Positions 10,790 to 22,556 of a DNA stretch of 64,000 bases are shown here, in pieces. The position numbers were made by a program, and so were the translations under genes. The notes below the pieces were generated by a model that saw only the letters and a program-made list of their open reading frames with translations, had not been told where the DNA came from and did not search any database. Origin of the DNA: Parelaphostrongylus tenuis (Eukaryota > Nematoda > Chromadorea > Rhabditida > Metastrongylidae); contig JAHQIW010004438.1 of the NCBI GenBank assembly GCA_019055375.1, positions 1 through 64,000 of the forward strand, in the 5' to 3' direction. Every line of letters starts with the position of its first letter. Position 1 is the first letter of the stretch.

Positions 10790-12960
10790 GTTAGACCCCA
10801 TCATCAGCTGCGTAGGCGGACTGACGGATAGGATAGCATGGTTTCTTAACTTTAATAACATCCCAATTGCTAGGGCACCATTCCAGCCCATCTGGCGAAT
10901 ACTCAGATGTTCCTGGACAGTCTACGTAGCGTTAATACCGAACAAGCGTACGTGATGGAGTCACTCGACTTCACTGCTCTATATACAAACTTATCAAAGA
11001 ACTCTGCATTGCAAGCCTGCATGAGCTTCTGACACAATACCAGGAAGCTGTAAACATGTACGGCTTGTCGATTGATGTAGTTTGTTTGTGTCTCTTGAAG
11101 AGTAACCTGGACTGCTAATCTTCAGATGGTCTTGGGAAATTTTATGCTCAAATGAGAGAGCTGACAATGGGGCAGCGACCTGTCCACCTAGCCTGGCGAT
11201 TGCCTTTATGTCGAAAGTGGAAGCATCATTGATGGATCTCCGGCCATTACTCTACTCACCTTGGTACATGGATGATTGTTTGGTTATCTGTTCCACTCAA
11301 GAGGAACTGGAAAATTGCTTCAGATTGTCGAATGAACAGTCCACTAGTGATATTAAATTCACATCCTGAGATACAAAGCATAATTCATTGTCTCTCCTTT
11401 CTATCTTGAACGTGCAAATTAAACTTAAACGAGAACGGCTTACATAACAAAGTGGTACCCAAGAAGCCAAGTAATAAGATTATCCTGGTTCATTATCTCT
11501 CTTCTCATACCTCAGCATATCGAAGACAGGCGTCAGTAAAAAAACAATGTTTTCGAACAACGCCGCACAATGTTGTGTTATTGCGGAGGAGCAGAGAGTA
11601 GAATCCGTGAAAATGGCTGTGGAAATACCACTTCGGTACCGTGTTCTATTATTGCGACGCCACTTGAGGCCTCGGTAAAAACGTATTTTTGCTTTTACAA
11701 AACGCTTCTGTAGTTCATCGATAGCTCAAGTCAGATGGATTCCAATGGCTACTTAATTTTTCAAATAGCTTATTTTGGCGCCGTTCCTGTTGAAATAAGA
11801 CTTTGTATCTCATTCGAAATGTTCTCATTAGATAAAAGTTTTGTTTTAATTTTAAGTTTTTTTTTTAAGTATATTTCCTTTATCAGAAGATTTCCTCTTT
11901 CTAATGGGTAAAATTTTGTATAATAAAAACTTTTATCAGGCGAGAAATTTTCAAGTGGGCAAATCTCATTTTTACTGTAGTGATGGCCATAAAACAAGCA
12001 GTATGAGAAATAAAACATACCTTTAAAATCCACGTGACTCACTGCTAATCAGATTAATCATTGCATTCGTCAGATAACAGCAAAGATATACGCTTTTTTA
12101 CCGAAGGCCTGAAGTGGCGCCGCTATAATAGAACACAGTAACGACACTTCCAGTGGATTTGTATTTGTATGCCGCCTCGGCTTAGGTTTGAAAGAAACAG
12201 TACGGCGCCTCGAACGAAAACTGGAATGAAAGGAAAATCCCGTCTATCCTCCGTTTTTTTTTTCAAATAAGATTGTACAGCTACATAACCTGTTTGAAAA
12301 AGAGCAGTTAGAGTAATCGTAGCTATCATTGGAATACACCACACGAGTATCAGGACGCCAATTAGTTTTTAACCGCTTGAGATGACCGTCTCTGTATAAC
12401 GAAAGGTTGTGATATATGTCATACAGCAGAGATGGTGATTGCATGAGCGTAGGTACAGTCTACCTAATCTCTTGCAAAGCGTGTAGCGATAAATGTATTG
12501 GCGAAACTTGTGGGCAGCTCTATACGCGCAATAGAAGAACACCCTAGCTGACAAGCGCCATAATAGGCCGGAACACTCCCGCTAGGGACGCATAGAGCAC
12601 AAGACACACGGCGGAGTGGATTTCGAGATCAAAGTCACCATCCTTGCGCATAGACATAAACGCAAAAGATTTCAGAAGCTTTTTGTATTGACCACGACTA
12701 ATCCTAATCATCAAACCGCACGGAGAATGCAAAGCGGTAAAGTATGTTGAGAGCTGATTCTGTCTTCTTGATGCGATTTGCAAATCCAAGTCTGGCGATG
12801 CGATTTTTTTGTAAGAGAGTGATGGAGGTGTTTTGGGTGGATATATTAGCTGTCAAATTGACCTTTCCAGGCTTTGCAGAAAGCTGAACTGCCGAAAGGT
12901 CGCTGTTGAATAAAGATTACACATAACACTTCTGTTTTTGACTTGAAGACGAAAATCAGC
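10790..12960 (+). mobile_element. Penelope-like element, plus-strand arm (copy 1)
   Basis: The plus strand carries a longer Penelope fragment. RT begins with ESLDFTALYTNLSKNSAL (about 10950-11010), then the palm with Y-M-D-D followed by CLVICSTQEELENC (about 11262-11320). The GIY-YIG endonuclease follows (CMSVGTVYLISCKACSDK, then IGET, about 12440-12520), and the 3' end lies near 12960 with the shared acctttccaggct segment. Frames are broken in several places. The element is interrupted by a 604-bp insertion at 11567-12170. PLEs encode RT plus GIY-YIG, so domain order and motifs support the call. Confidence 0.88.
11567..12170. mobile_element. 604-bp non-autonomous DNA element, copy-1 specific
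   Basis: The corresponding site in copy 2 (near 31084) has one GCCGC where copy 1 has two, at 11562-11566 and 12171-12175, flanking the insert. The insert carries ~52-bp subterminal inverted repeats at about 11641-11692 and 12089-12140 (both contain a gtgttctatta word and a gcctcggtaaaa / ttttttaccgaaggc pair). There is no transposase. The extreme ends do not match each other well, so the superfamily is not assigned. Confidence 0.75.
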
Positions 12961-15159
12961 GAAATATCTTGAAGCACGCCGAGGTTAATAGACAATCGAT
13001 CTTGGAAAGTGAATAGGCGAACCTAAATGTTTATGGTCACATAGTAATTTTCAAGACCGACTATCTGTTAACCTCGGCATTGTTCAATATTCAATAGTTT
13101 TTTCTTCTTTTGATAAGCCAAAGCACAAGGTTCATAATAAAAGTTGTTTGAACAGCTCACTTTTTTGGCCGCCGAGTTTTTCAAAATAACAATACAGTGT
13201 ATCTACATGTGGCATAACTAAGAAAATAACAGCAATAATGCATTTGAAACAATGCAATAATACATTCAATGCGTTCTCACGCTGTGGCTCTAGAGGTGCA
13301 GAGGAGGTGGGTCCACGGTCCCGAGAAGGGTTTCTCAGCATTTTATTTATTCACTGTATTACTGTGTATCGTTCGTTCATCCGTCCATTCATCGTCACAT
13401 CATTCTTGCCATCACCTATCCTACTCAGTGCTCGATTTGCAAGTTTTCATCACACTTTTGATGCAGGTGGTACCTTTTCACAGTTTTCAGTGGAGAGATG
13501 GTTTTCGAACTGTTCTCAAGGCTTGTGCCTATCCGCGCCATGAATCCTTGCGAAAATGTCTTTTGCAGCGACAAAGTGCTATTTAACTTTTTTTTACTTA
13601 AGCTATTATATTTGCGATTGAAACATGCTAATGAGGAATTGATTTGTATCCGCGGCATTTTTTGGTGAACTAATCGTAGTCACTGGTTGTGATTTCTTCG
13701 GTCAGCAATCAGAATAGGAAAATGCTTCCTTTCACAATATCTCACCATAAGTGACAATGAGTAAGTTTGATTCCGAACTCGTTAGCTCGCACATTGCCAT
13801 CTGAGCTCAGAAGGATAATCGACATATTCGTTCGGGCCATCAAACGACAGTAGTTTTGAATGGCGTCTTTCTTTCTCGATAAGTGGTTCTATATGATCAA
13901 TAGTTACAGCAAGTTTTTCCCAATTTCTTTCCGGTCTTCACTTTAATACTTGATCCTGTACTGATTTTCACGCCTTCATTCATTTGATAACATGAGAATG
14001 TTTTCTGGTTGACTCACTTGCTCTCCGATTGATGCAAAGCGTTAATAGGATTAATTTCCTTTTGCCGCAACAATTCAAAACAGGTATGACAAGGCGAAGT
14101 GATAGATTGTCAGGGGAAACGATGTAAGACTTACGAAGGAGACTATTGCTGTTACGCTCAAAAACTTGATATTCCTTTCAGTCATCAAAAGTCCACAGGA
14201 ATTCTATATTTAACCGATCTTGCAGCAGTGTTATGATGATGTAATCATATAGCCAAGGGTTCTGAGTGATTTGCAAAGCGTACAACCCAAGGCGGGAGTT
14301 GAATTCATGTTTCGCTCTCGGTATGGATCAAGCGCGGGTTCAAACAATCGACTCCCACGAACCCAGAACGAGCCTTTCCGCCAGCGTAGGTCCGCGGGAG
14401 TCGATCGGTTAACTCTCCCCTGCAGCCGAACATCTTGCTTATCACCCAGCGTCTAAAGATTATGAAAGGATCCAATGTTTCCCTAGCCAGAATTCCGTGT
14501 TTTCGCACATGTTTTAAGGCAGAGTAAGTACACAGAAGTACAGCAAATTTGCGAACCTTAGGAGAACGTAAAGATCGCCATTGAGGGAGATTGCCTAGGT
14601 ACAGGTGTTAAACAATTCATCTAAGCTTGTGTCACAACAGCACTTCGCAGAGTGTGTGTGGGTGGTTTATAAAACAATTCTCAGTGGAGTTAGTGAGGGC
14701 AAGGGTGGAGTTAGAGAGAAGGAACAAGCCGAGATTTCATCCCTCTTGCTGTCGTACATACCATCCTACGCTGGTTCTGAAAAGGCAGTTTCCAAGGTGC
14801 TCGATCGTCTGTGTTGCTAATTTGTATGGCAAGCGGTTTTGATGACATGAGACAACTGTGTTAGAGAACTTTCAGTTCTCATGGCATTCACCAGTTTCCG
14901 AAGAGTGGAATATAGGTTTGCCATATTACAACTTGATTTTTATAAGAGAGCGGCGATTCGTGACATTATTTATTGCTAGTTAGACTTTCATATAGGATTA
15001 TTTACTACCTCAAGATAGTTGTTTCCTTATTCTAGAGATGGACTTGATCTCTCGTGATTTGTTTCCGAAGAATATTTCATTATTGCAACGCCATCTTGGG
15101 GGTCCCTTGTAACTTTTTCCATATCTAGTACATACGTTTTCCATCACCTGTTGTCACAG
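12961..15159. other. Conserved between copies, no gene assigned
   Basis: This stretch is strongly conserved with 32.0-34.5 kb but no protein was recognised. Short open segments occur around 13465-13560 (after a gatgcag acceptor-like site) and 14600-14840. They could be upstream exons of the SPP-like gene or untranslated sequence. At about 14338-14412 there is a short inverted repeat: an atcgactcccacgaaccc arm and a ggtccgcgggagtcgat arm. It is related to the termini of the MITE at 16368. Confidence 0.4.
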
Positions 15160-16125
15160 TTTTCTGTGCCGATCCCAGCTCTTCTTCTGTTCAAATCGTT
15201 TCCTTGCATTCATCCTCCTCAAAGGTCTGTGAATTCTTTACATGTTGCTTCGGCTATTGTTCAGCGATTTGGTCTTTTCATCGATATCGTAGAATTTGGT
15301 CGAGGCGATCCTGACAATCCCGGAAGTAGCCGAGCTGAAGCATTTCTTGACCAGATGACTGATTGGAACAGAGCATTGGGGGAGCGGATCGAATCAGTGC
15401 ATCGTCTTTCATCTCTCTTTCTGATACGCTGCACCACACTACCAAGATCCCCCTCTCTCGCCTGTTTTGAAATCAACATAAATGCTTTTCCTCGTGCCAC
15501 GACAAACACTTCAGATTTATAGTTTTGGCCTATTACTTCTACTATCATGAAGAGACGATGGTTTATTCGGCGTTCGCTTTTTCGCTCACGTTCGGATTAT
15601 TCCATGAATTTTGTCGAGTATGGGTCACAAACGATATTTTGGCGTTCTCATCGATCTACATAGTATGCTGGAGTATTCAGGTAGCATTTTGAGTTTTCTA
15701 TTTCTTTCAAAGTGTCATGGGCAATGGTGTCCGAAAGTATTGGAGTTCTTCTTTGATAACTAATAAGCTGTGCTCATAATGTTCAGTTCTTTACAGGCTG
15801 TTATTTATCAGGCAGGATTGATTTTGCTGGTGGGAATGGCTATTTATGATGTTTTTTGGCTTTATGTCATAGACCTCATAAGTGAGTACGTTTGAAAGAA
15901 TTCGTGATTTTGTGTGGTTTTACGTGGTAAGTCTTATCTAGCTTTTTGCATCGGAAAAAAAGATAACTCTTACTGATATATTGATGATAAGATGTTCTCA
16001 TAACAATAAGCTTAACGCTCCAGGTACTGTGACTCGCGAATGCCTTTCACCATTGATGATAGTAATTCCTAGTGACCACCATGGCAACAAGCAGAGCCTA
16101 GCGGCTATGAACATCATCATACCCG
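15160..16125 (+). pseudogene. Signal peptide peptidase-like (A22B aspartyl protease) gene, copy 1, 3'-truncated
   Basis: Three well-supported exons join in phase: 15523-15680, 15797-15881 and 16024-16125. Two likely upstream exons are 15160-15224 and 15265-15403, separated by a 40-bp intron. The third supported exon ends at GTAAG in phase 1. The product resembles the C-terminal half of signal peptide peptidase, an intramembrane aspartyl protease of the ER. It has a membrane stretch with A-F-S-L, then GLILLVGMAIYDVFWLYVID, which matches the family's YD active-site helix, then SPLMIVIPSD (family: APIKLVFPQD), then a helix start. At the position of the second catalytic motif (GLGD before IVIPG) the sequence reads AAMN before IIIPG, so the catalytic Asp is replaced. 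The last two exons known from copy 2 are deleted here. Family assignment is firm; activity is unlikely. Confidence 0.82.
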
Positions 16126-16367
16126 GTAAGATTTGTTTCATGAGAAAGTGATAAAAATGACAAACGCTAGAGCTTTCGACATTGATCCATCCCTGATGGA
16201 TGTTCCATGCATTCAAATTTGCCAAGTTTTATAAGGGTGATTGAATGCATATCTGGCTTCTATTTCCTGCCATAATTCTCGAATGTCAGTTTTTTCCGGT
16301 CATTGTTAAGTTTCTCATTAATAATGTCATAGTTTTTCATGATCACGTCGTCTTTTTTTTCTCTTTA

Positions 16368-16626
16368 TTAACCGGTTGACTTCCGCGGACCCAAACTGGG
16401 TGTGTGCGGCAGCGTGGAATCGACTCCACCTTCTCTGCCCCGACTAGTCGCCGACTACAGTTGTAATTTTCGTTGCAACACCGAGCACAAATCAGTTCAG
16501 AACTTAGCTGCGGGTCTTGCAACAAAAAGTAGTACTGTAGTCGTCGACTAACCGAAGCAGAGGGGGTTAGTCGTTCTCACGCTGGCGGCCACGCCCAGTT
16601 TGGGTCTGCGGAAGTCGACCGGCTAA
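16368..16626. mobile_element. MITE with ~40-bp terminal inverted repeats (copy 1)
   Basis: The left terminus (ttaaccggttgacttccgcg, from 16368) is the near-complement of the right terminus (gaagtcgaccggctaaag, to 16626). The homology continues through GACCCAAACTGGG at both ends. Length is 259 bp with no coding capacity. It is present in both 19 kb copies, so it is older than the duplication. Confidence 0.85.
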
Positions 16627-17880
16627 AGTGATTCTTTTGTTGAGATGCATTTTGTGCAGCGGTTACAGAATTCGTTTTATTTAGTGATAATGACTGATGA
16701 CTATTAAAAGTGATTCGAAAGCAAAGTTGTTTTAATGATGTAATTGCATTTAGTTGAAGCAGGAATTGTAGCAGTGGTTGTAGTAACAATGGTGAGTTCG
16801 CCTTAATCTCGTTTTATTGTACATCTAATTTGGAATTCCCATTTCTACACTTTTGTATTGGTTTTATACTTTGTAGTTATACTTGTAGTTGTTTTTTCAT
16901 ATCGTTGGAACTTCAAAATTACTGAGTTCCAGTTCTCTGACTTCATATTTATATAGTCTTTATAATACCTCGTCGTCACTGGAAACCGCAGTCACGTGCC
17001 AATATACTCGGTTAGCTGGTGTGTGAAATGATTGGCTATCCCATAGTTAATGCCCTGTGAAAATATATTAAGAAATAATGTTATATTTGGGCCTTATGTA
17101 CAGTCTTGTATTGTCGGTGTGGATGAATAACACTTCTGTGTCTTAGGTTTTTAGATGAAATGTGAAATGAAATGAAAAATGTGAACGATAATATCTTTTC
17201 ACATCAAATATAGATTTTATCTCGGTATACCCTGGCGTTCTCTAATTTGTGGAAATTTTCATCAGTACCCTGCGTACGGAGGGTGGGGTAGCGCAGTACT
17301 TAGTGACGCAGTTTATTAGGAAGCTAACTGATTAGTGCTGGTTCGACTCATTCGTCATTACTCTCTAGCATTCATTAAACTGAACGGATATGGGCACCTT
17401 CAGCTCGACTAGCTCAGAGGTTGTAAGAATTGTCTCGACCAGTTCTTTACGATGTGAGAAAAATAAAATCCTCAAGCACTAGGCGATGACTGTCGTTTAT
17501 GATGAATGCAGGAAACAACTGAATGTAAAGAGTGCCAGGATCTGCTCAGTAGTGATAACGGGTCTGTGAAGTAACAATGTAGTTGAACTCTGCATATTGC
17601 AGGAATGCATAGCAAGACATATTATTAGATTTCAGCCCTTGTGGAGAGCTGTGGCCCTATGAATTCTTGAAGGTTTGAACTATGGCTTACTGGCTCTGAG
17701 CCTAAGCCTAAACTATATTTAGAGAACGTCTGGGATCAAAACGTACCCATTAATTTGTGGTGATAAGTTGTGCAAAAAGTGCCGCTTTCGTTCTTGATTT
17801 GGTTTCTGCAATGGAATTGCATGATTTTGGTACCGTTCAATTGCGCATTTTCTTGCCCACATTTTGGTAAACTACTCTGC
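16627..17880. other. Non-coding, with a tRNA-like SINE at 17278-17390
   Basis: No exon was supported. At 17278 a tRNA-like head is visible: gggtagcgcagtacttagtg resembles an A box and ggttcgactcatt a B box. The rest is AT-rich and conserved with 37777-38990, where the SINE lies at about 38422. Confidence 0.55.
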
Positions 17881-17884
17881 TGTA

Positions 17885-18192
17885 CTTGCGTCAAGATGGG
17901 GCTGTCGGGGGAACAAATACGTCTGCTACTCATTGCACGAATGGCGCTCATGGAAGAATCCTAATGAAGCGGCGCAAGATAAGTGGAGCCTACGGCGATG
18001 ATACGATTGCTGGAAGTACGGCTAGTAAGTGATTTCAGAAGTTCAAAACTTAAGAGAACAGTCTGGAGGATCAGTCGCCGTCGGGCCATCCACAGGAAGT
18101 TGATCGTCAAGCCCCTCCTTGAGATGGTCGATGAGAGTTCGTGAATGACATGGCGACTGCTAGCCGAAGAGTTCAATTATTTATTGACTATT
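17885..18192 (+). mobile_element. Mariner-type transposase N-terminal remnant (copy 1)
   Basis: Broken plus-strand frames resemble the paired helix-turn-helix DNA-binding part of mariner transposases, most clearly in the copy 2 partner at 38990-39330. The catalytic DD34D part is not present downstream. The remnant is cut at 18206 by the RTE insertion. Confidence 0.65.
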
Positions 18193-18205
18193 AATGTCGG
18201 CATTT

Positions 18206-21001
18206 GTTGCTGTTTTTGGCATTTCGATACTCAACGTATAGCTTGCCAGGCTCTATACGTGGGGGCTGGGTACTCACGAGTAGCTTGCCAGTCTCTCTCG
18301 GAGGAGCGGGAGGAGCTTTTTTGTTGGAGGCGACTCCTAACCGCCTCCCATGTACTTCCCAGCAGCTTGATTGCAGGCTTTTGGCCGACTTGACTCGTAG
18401 AAGTAGAGTTTTTGTCAAGTCGGCGCTGCAGAAGCAGGGAGCTCGTCTCCTGAATCCACCTGCGTCTCTGGGAAGCACACGGTCGCTTTTGGTTCGCGTT
18501 TTATTCCCCTATCCACCACCTGGGACGCGCCACGTGCCCTCGCGACTAACCGGGCGGGATATCTCAAAGAGTCAAACAACGAAGTCCCAGAAATATTGTA
18601 CCTAGAAGAACGTCTGAAGAACGTCACATAGGGACCCACGGACTAGAATGGAATGAACAGGGTGAGAGGCTATCTGAGTTTATCATGACGACCCAAACCA
18701 TCCATGGTAACTCGCAATTCCAAAAGGCTATTTCTCAGCGATGGATCGTGGGAGTCTTCCAATGGAGAGTACCATAACGAAATAGATCACATCATAGTAA
18801 ATCGAAGGTTTTGCCTGACCGACGTCGCTGTTGTTCCTAAGTTGTACACTAGATCAGACCGTCGCATCCTTCGCGCAACATTCCGATTTCCGATGAGAGG
18901 AGAGAAAGCCGCTAAATTCAAACAACGAAGTCCCAGAACTACCATAAACTGGGATGCATTCAAATCATTAGTCGGCTCTTGGGAAGATACCGTTGTCGAC
19001 AACATCGACGAAGAATACGATCGACTCGTTGAATATCTTCGCGTTAGCGCTATGAAAAGCCGAGAGTCCTAAGGTCACGAAGAGACGCTTGTCTCCGCAG
19101 ACACTCGAGCTGATACGTCCAACGTGGAATCGCACGAGCTGCAGGCAACCGAAACCTTACGTCCGAACTTGCGAAACGATGCAGAGAAGCGATAAAAGAA
19201 GACCTTAAAGAGAGAAGAGCAGCAGTTATGGCAGAAGCTGCAGAAGCTGCGAAGAGCATTCGCAAAGCCCAGCGAGGCTTCGCCAACTATAAGACCAAGA
19301 TGATTGCACTCCGATACCCTGACGGGACACTTACAGCTTCGAGAAGGGCTATGGAGAAAATCATCCACCAATACTACTCGGATCTCTTCGCTAGCCATGT
19401 CCTCTTACCGTCATATAAATTGAAAGAGGACGAATATGTCGTTCCACCAGTCCTTCCTTCCGAAATCCGACATGCTATATCGTCGGTGAAAAACAGAACA
19501 ACACCCGGTCCAGACAGGATTAGACCAGAACACCTGAAGAATCTGCCGCCAGTTCTCATCAACACCCTGGCTCGGCTCTTCACTCGCTACCTGTCAGAAT
19601 GCAAGGTCCCTATTCAATGGAAAACCAGCAAGACCGTATTGTTGTTCAAAAAGGGAGACCTTCACGACATAGGCAATTATCGCCCAATCTGCTTGCTGTC
19701 CGTTGTCTATAAACTCTTTACTCGAGTCATCCTAACAGGATTGACAGAACACTGGACGAAGGACAGCCATGCGAACAAGCAGGGTTCCGAAAAGGATTTA
19801 GTACCATGGACCACATCCACACGATTACAAGACTCATTGAAGTTTCACGAGAGTACAAACAACCACTCTGTCTCACTTTCATCGATCTGAAGAAAGCCTT
19901 TGATTCAGTGGAAACAGAAGCGGTTATAGAGGCTCTGGATAACCAGGGCGTCCTACTCGGTACATAATGATCCTTCGTGAGCTTTATAAAGATTTCACGA
20001 CCAGAATATCTCCATTCTACAACAATATCACCATTGACGTAAGAAGAGGGTTCGACAAGGCGATACAATATCGCCAAAACTATTCACTGCCACCCTACAA
20101 AACGTCATGCGAACATTAGAATGGGACGAAATGGAGTGAAAATTGACGGTCGACAATTAAACCATCTTCGCTTTGCTGACGATATCGTTCTCATAACACC
20201 AAACATCAGCCAAGCGGAACGAATGTTGACTGATTTCGATAACGCCTGTGGAAAGATCGGTCTTCAACTGAATCTAACGAAAACAATGTTCATGAGGAAC
20301 GGATGGGTTTCTAATGCCCCATTCACGCTCAACGGAACGACAATCTTCCGAATGCTCCAGTTACGTCTATCTAGGTCGTGAAATCAACATGATGAACGAC
20401 CTAGCCCCAGAGTTGAGCAGGAGGAAACGAGCGGCTTGGGGAACGTTTAAGAGCATCGAAGATGTAGTGAAGAGGACAAAGAACATCCGACTCCGTGCCC
20501 ACCTTTTCGACTCGACAATTATCCCTGCCCTGACGTATGCAGCAGAAACCTGGTCGCTACGTAAGCAGGATGAAAGATCCTTGCCGTTATCGAACGCGCA
20601 GTCGAAAGGTCGATGCTAGGAGTATCCCGTATCTCGCAAATGAGAGAAAGGATCCGAAGTTCCGACCTACGTCAACGATCGAAAATCAGAGACGCCGTTC
20701 TACACGCCAGGATATCGAAAATAAGGTGGGCCGGACACGTGATGCGCTTCAACGACAACCGATGGACGAGAGCCGTTACCGACTGGATTCCTCGGGACGT
20801 CAAGCGCTCTAAAGGAAGACCACTGACCCGTTGGTCCGATTTCTTCACGAAAGCGATGGAAGAAAGATATGATGCTCAGCGAATTCCTAGAGCAAGGAGG
20901 ACCCACTGGGCTACTCTTGCACGCGATAGGGAAAAATGGAAGAGTTGCTGGTACCCGCTCGAGTCACTCGACGATCAACGGGACGACAGGTGATACAGGT
21001 G
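18206..21001 (+). mobile_element. RTE-type non-LTR retrotransposon, copy-1 specific, inactive
   Basis: A 2796-bp insertion flanked by a 13-bp target duplication, AATGTCGGCATTT, at 18193-18205 and 21002-21014; copy 2 has one uninterrupted site near 39345. A 5' leader is followed by the C-terminal part of an APE endonuclease (about 18640-19072), including EIDHIIVNRRFCLTDVAVVP and a Y-T-R-S-D-R-R motif where S-D-H is usual. Reverse transcriptase follows (from ~19228), with TTPGPDRIRPEHL, GNYRPICLLSVVYKLFTR and FADD at 20172-20183. A C-terminal domain with a W-A-G-H-V-M-R motif runs to ~20993. The frame changes near 19070, 19790, 19960-20110, 20345 and 20600, and most of the endonuclease is missing, so it is dead. 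The 3' end is a short ggtgatacaggtg repeat as in RTE elements. Confidence 0.95.
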
Positions 21002-21389
21002 AATGTCGGCATTTATATGTTAGACGGCGATAAGAAAGTGTACGACCCCATGTTTATTAGCATGGTAAAGACCTTCATGGTTACCCAAGAGAAGAGTGCA
21101 TTCAAACTTTACAACTACTCTAGGTCTCTTGTTCTTTCCTCTTTCTTCCGTCTTCACTCCATGCACTTCTCGTCGATCATCATCAGTGTGTCATCAAACA
21201 AAATTTCTTTTTTATGCAATATTTTTTCTTTTATCATCGTTCGCAGTTCAGACAGATGAACAGAATAGACGTTTAATTGTTAAAGTTTCACAACGTATAG
21301 AGTACAGTAGCTTCCCTAGCATCACACAACAAAAGTTGAAAACGCACACGTTTTATAAGATACTGGGAGTTTTCTATATCACGTAAGTG

Positions 21390-21655
21390 AGAAAAAAAAA
21401 GATCCGAAAGCCGCTGGACAACAGCCGTTACTGACTAGATTTTTCGAATGTCAAATAGACAGCAGGAACCACTGATTCGATGTTCAGAAATCTTCACGAC
21501 AACCTAGGAAGAGTGATAATCAACGAATTTCTATAGCGAGGATTACCCATTGGGCTAATTTTGCACGTGATTTGGAGAAATGAAAACCCTACTGGTGTCC
21601 GCTCAAGTCTGTCAACGATTAACATGGCAACGGATGATAAAGGTGGGAAATGAAA
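21390..21655 (+). mobile_element. Older 3' fragment of the same RTE family (copy 1)
   Basis: Matches the last ~250 bp of the full element at 20740-21001 with heavy decay: acaacagccgttactgacta against gacgagagccgttaccgact, and acccattgggctaattttgc against acccactgggctactcttgc. The end is a ggtg-rich tail. It is shared with copy 2, so it predates the duplication, unlike the element at 18206. Confidence 0.82.
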
Positions 21656-22130
21656 CTGATGATAAGCAGCGATACGAATGAGAGTTATGTTTGAAACAAG
21701 AGTGATTATCATAGTGAATGATAATGATTGTAAACACTGTAGCCTCCAACAGAATGAGTAAACAAATGTCTTGTTACTTAATTATATCATAAATGGTGTG
21801 ACTCATTACTGGTTACGGCACCATTCTTCGCGGTCTGTTGTTTATTAATTCTTCATAACGAAGCTATCTAAAGGTGGGTTGGAGCTTCACGTAGTATTTG
21901 CTTTTTCAAATATGAATTATTACAGGACACTGTTTACATCTTATAGGTTTTAGATCTTGCTAGATCAGAACTGATTAATTATGGCGTTATGGTTAAGTTT
22001 GCCCTGCCGTCTGGGGTCGTTAGTTCAATACTGCACCCAACCAAACCGAATCTTCCATCCATCTTCGGTGTGATCGAGAGTGATTTGTACAAAAATCTAG
22101 CATAATCGTACGAGGAACATCCATTGCTTC

Positions 22131-22131
22131 C

Positions 22132-22177
<46 letters not shown>

Positions 22178-22188
22178 TACATATATAC
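22131..22188. repeat. (AT)n microsatellite
   Basis: Uninterrupted AT dinucleotide run of ~40 bp followed by an (ACATAT) tail. The SINE at 22189 begins directly after it. Confidence 0.95.
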
Positions 22189-22485
22189 GAGCGCATGTGC
22201 GCAGTGGTTAGAGGTGCCCTGCGTCGCACACGAGTTCATGGTTCGATCTCGCGCTCATAGCTCACCAAGCCATCCATCCCTCCGGGTTCGGTAAATTGGT
22301 ACCAGACAGGTCTCACACTTGTCGGGGAGGATAAGCAGCACTGATTCGGTTCAGCGGAGGGCCTCCGCGAGTCATTGTAAAGGCCAGATATTGCATTCAA
22401 TCACCTCGAACGAAGTTAAAAATTGAAGTCGAGTGCATGGCGCATCCTCAGGGATTGATCAACGCGAGAGCTTTATCCTTTTTTT
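22189..22485 (+). mobile_element. tRNA-derived SINE, copy-1 specific insertion
   Basis: The head gcgcagtggttagaggtgcc resembles a pol III A box and ggttcgatctc a B box. The body has ttggtaccagacaggtctca, aggataagcagcactgattc and a gagtcattgtaaaggccagat-type segment. The tail is gattgatcaacgcgagagct then T-rich. It lies inside an (AT)n tract that is uninterrupted in copy 2 (40476-40530), so it inserted after the duplication. Confidence 0.88.
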
Positions 22486-22556
22486 TTATATACATATATA
22501 TATATATACATATATATATAAGGAAGAAACAAAAAAACATGGAAGGAAGAGAAAAA

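Noticed and set aside
13238..13586. 101-105 aa open frames around 13.2-13.6 kb
   Set aside because: Copy 2 keeps similar frames but with many indels that change the reading. No splice model or family could be supported, so they are reported only as conserved sequence.
19374..20077. Minus-strand open frames inside the RTE element
   Set aside because: They are shadows of the reverse transcriptase frame, which has clear RT motifs including FADD.
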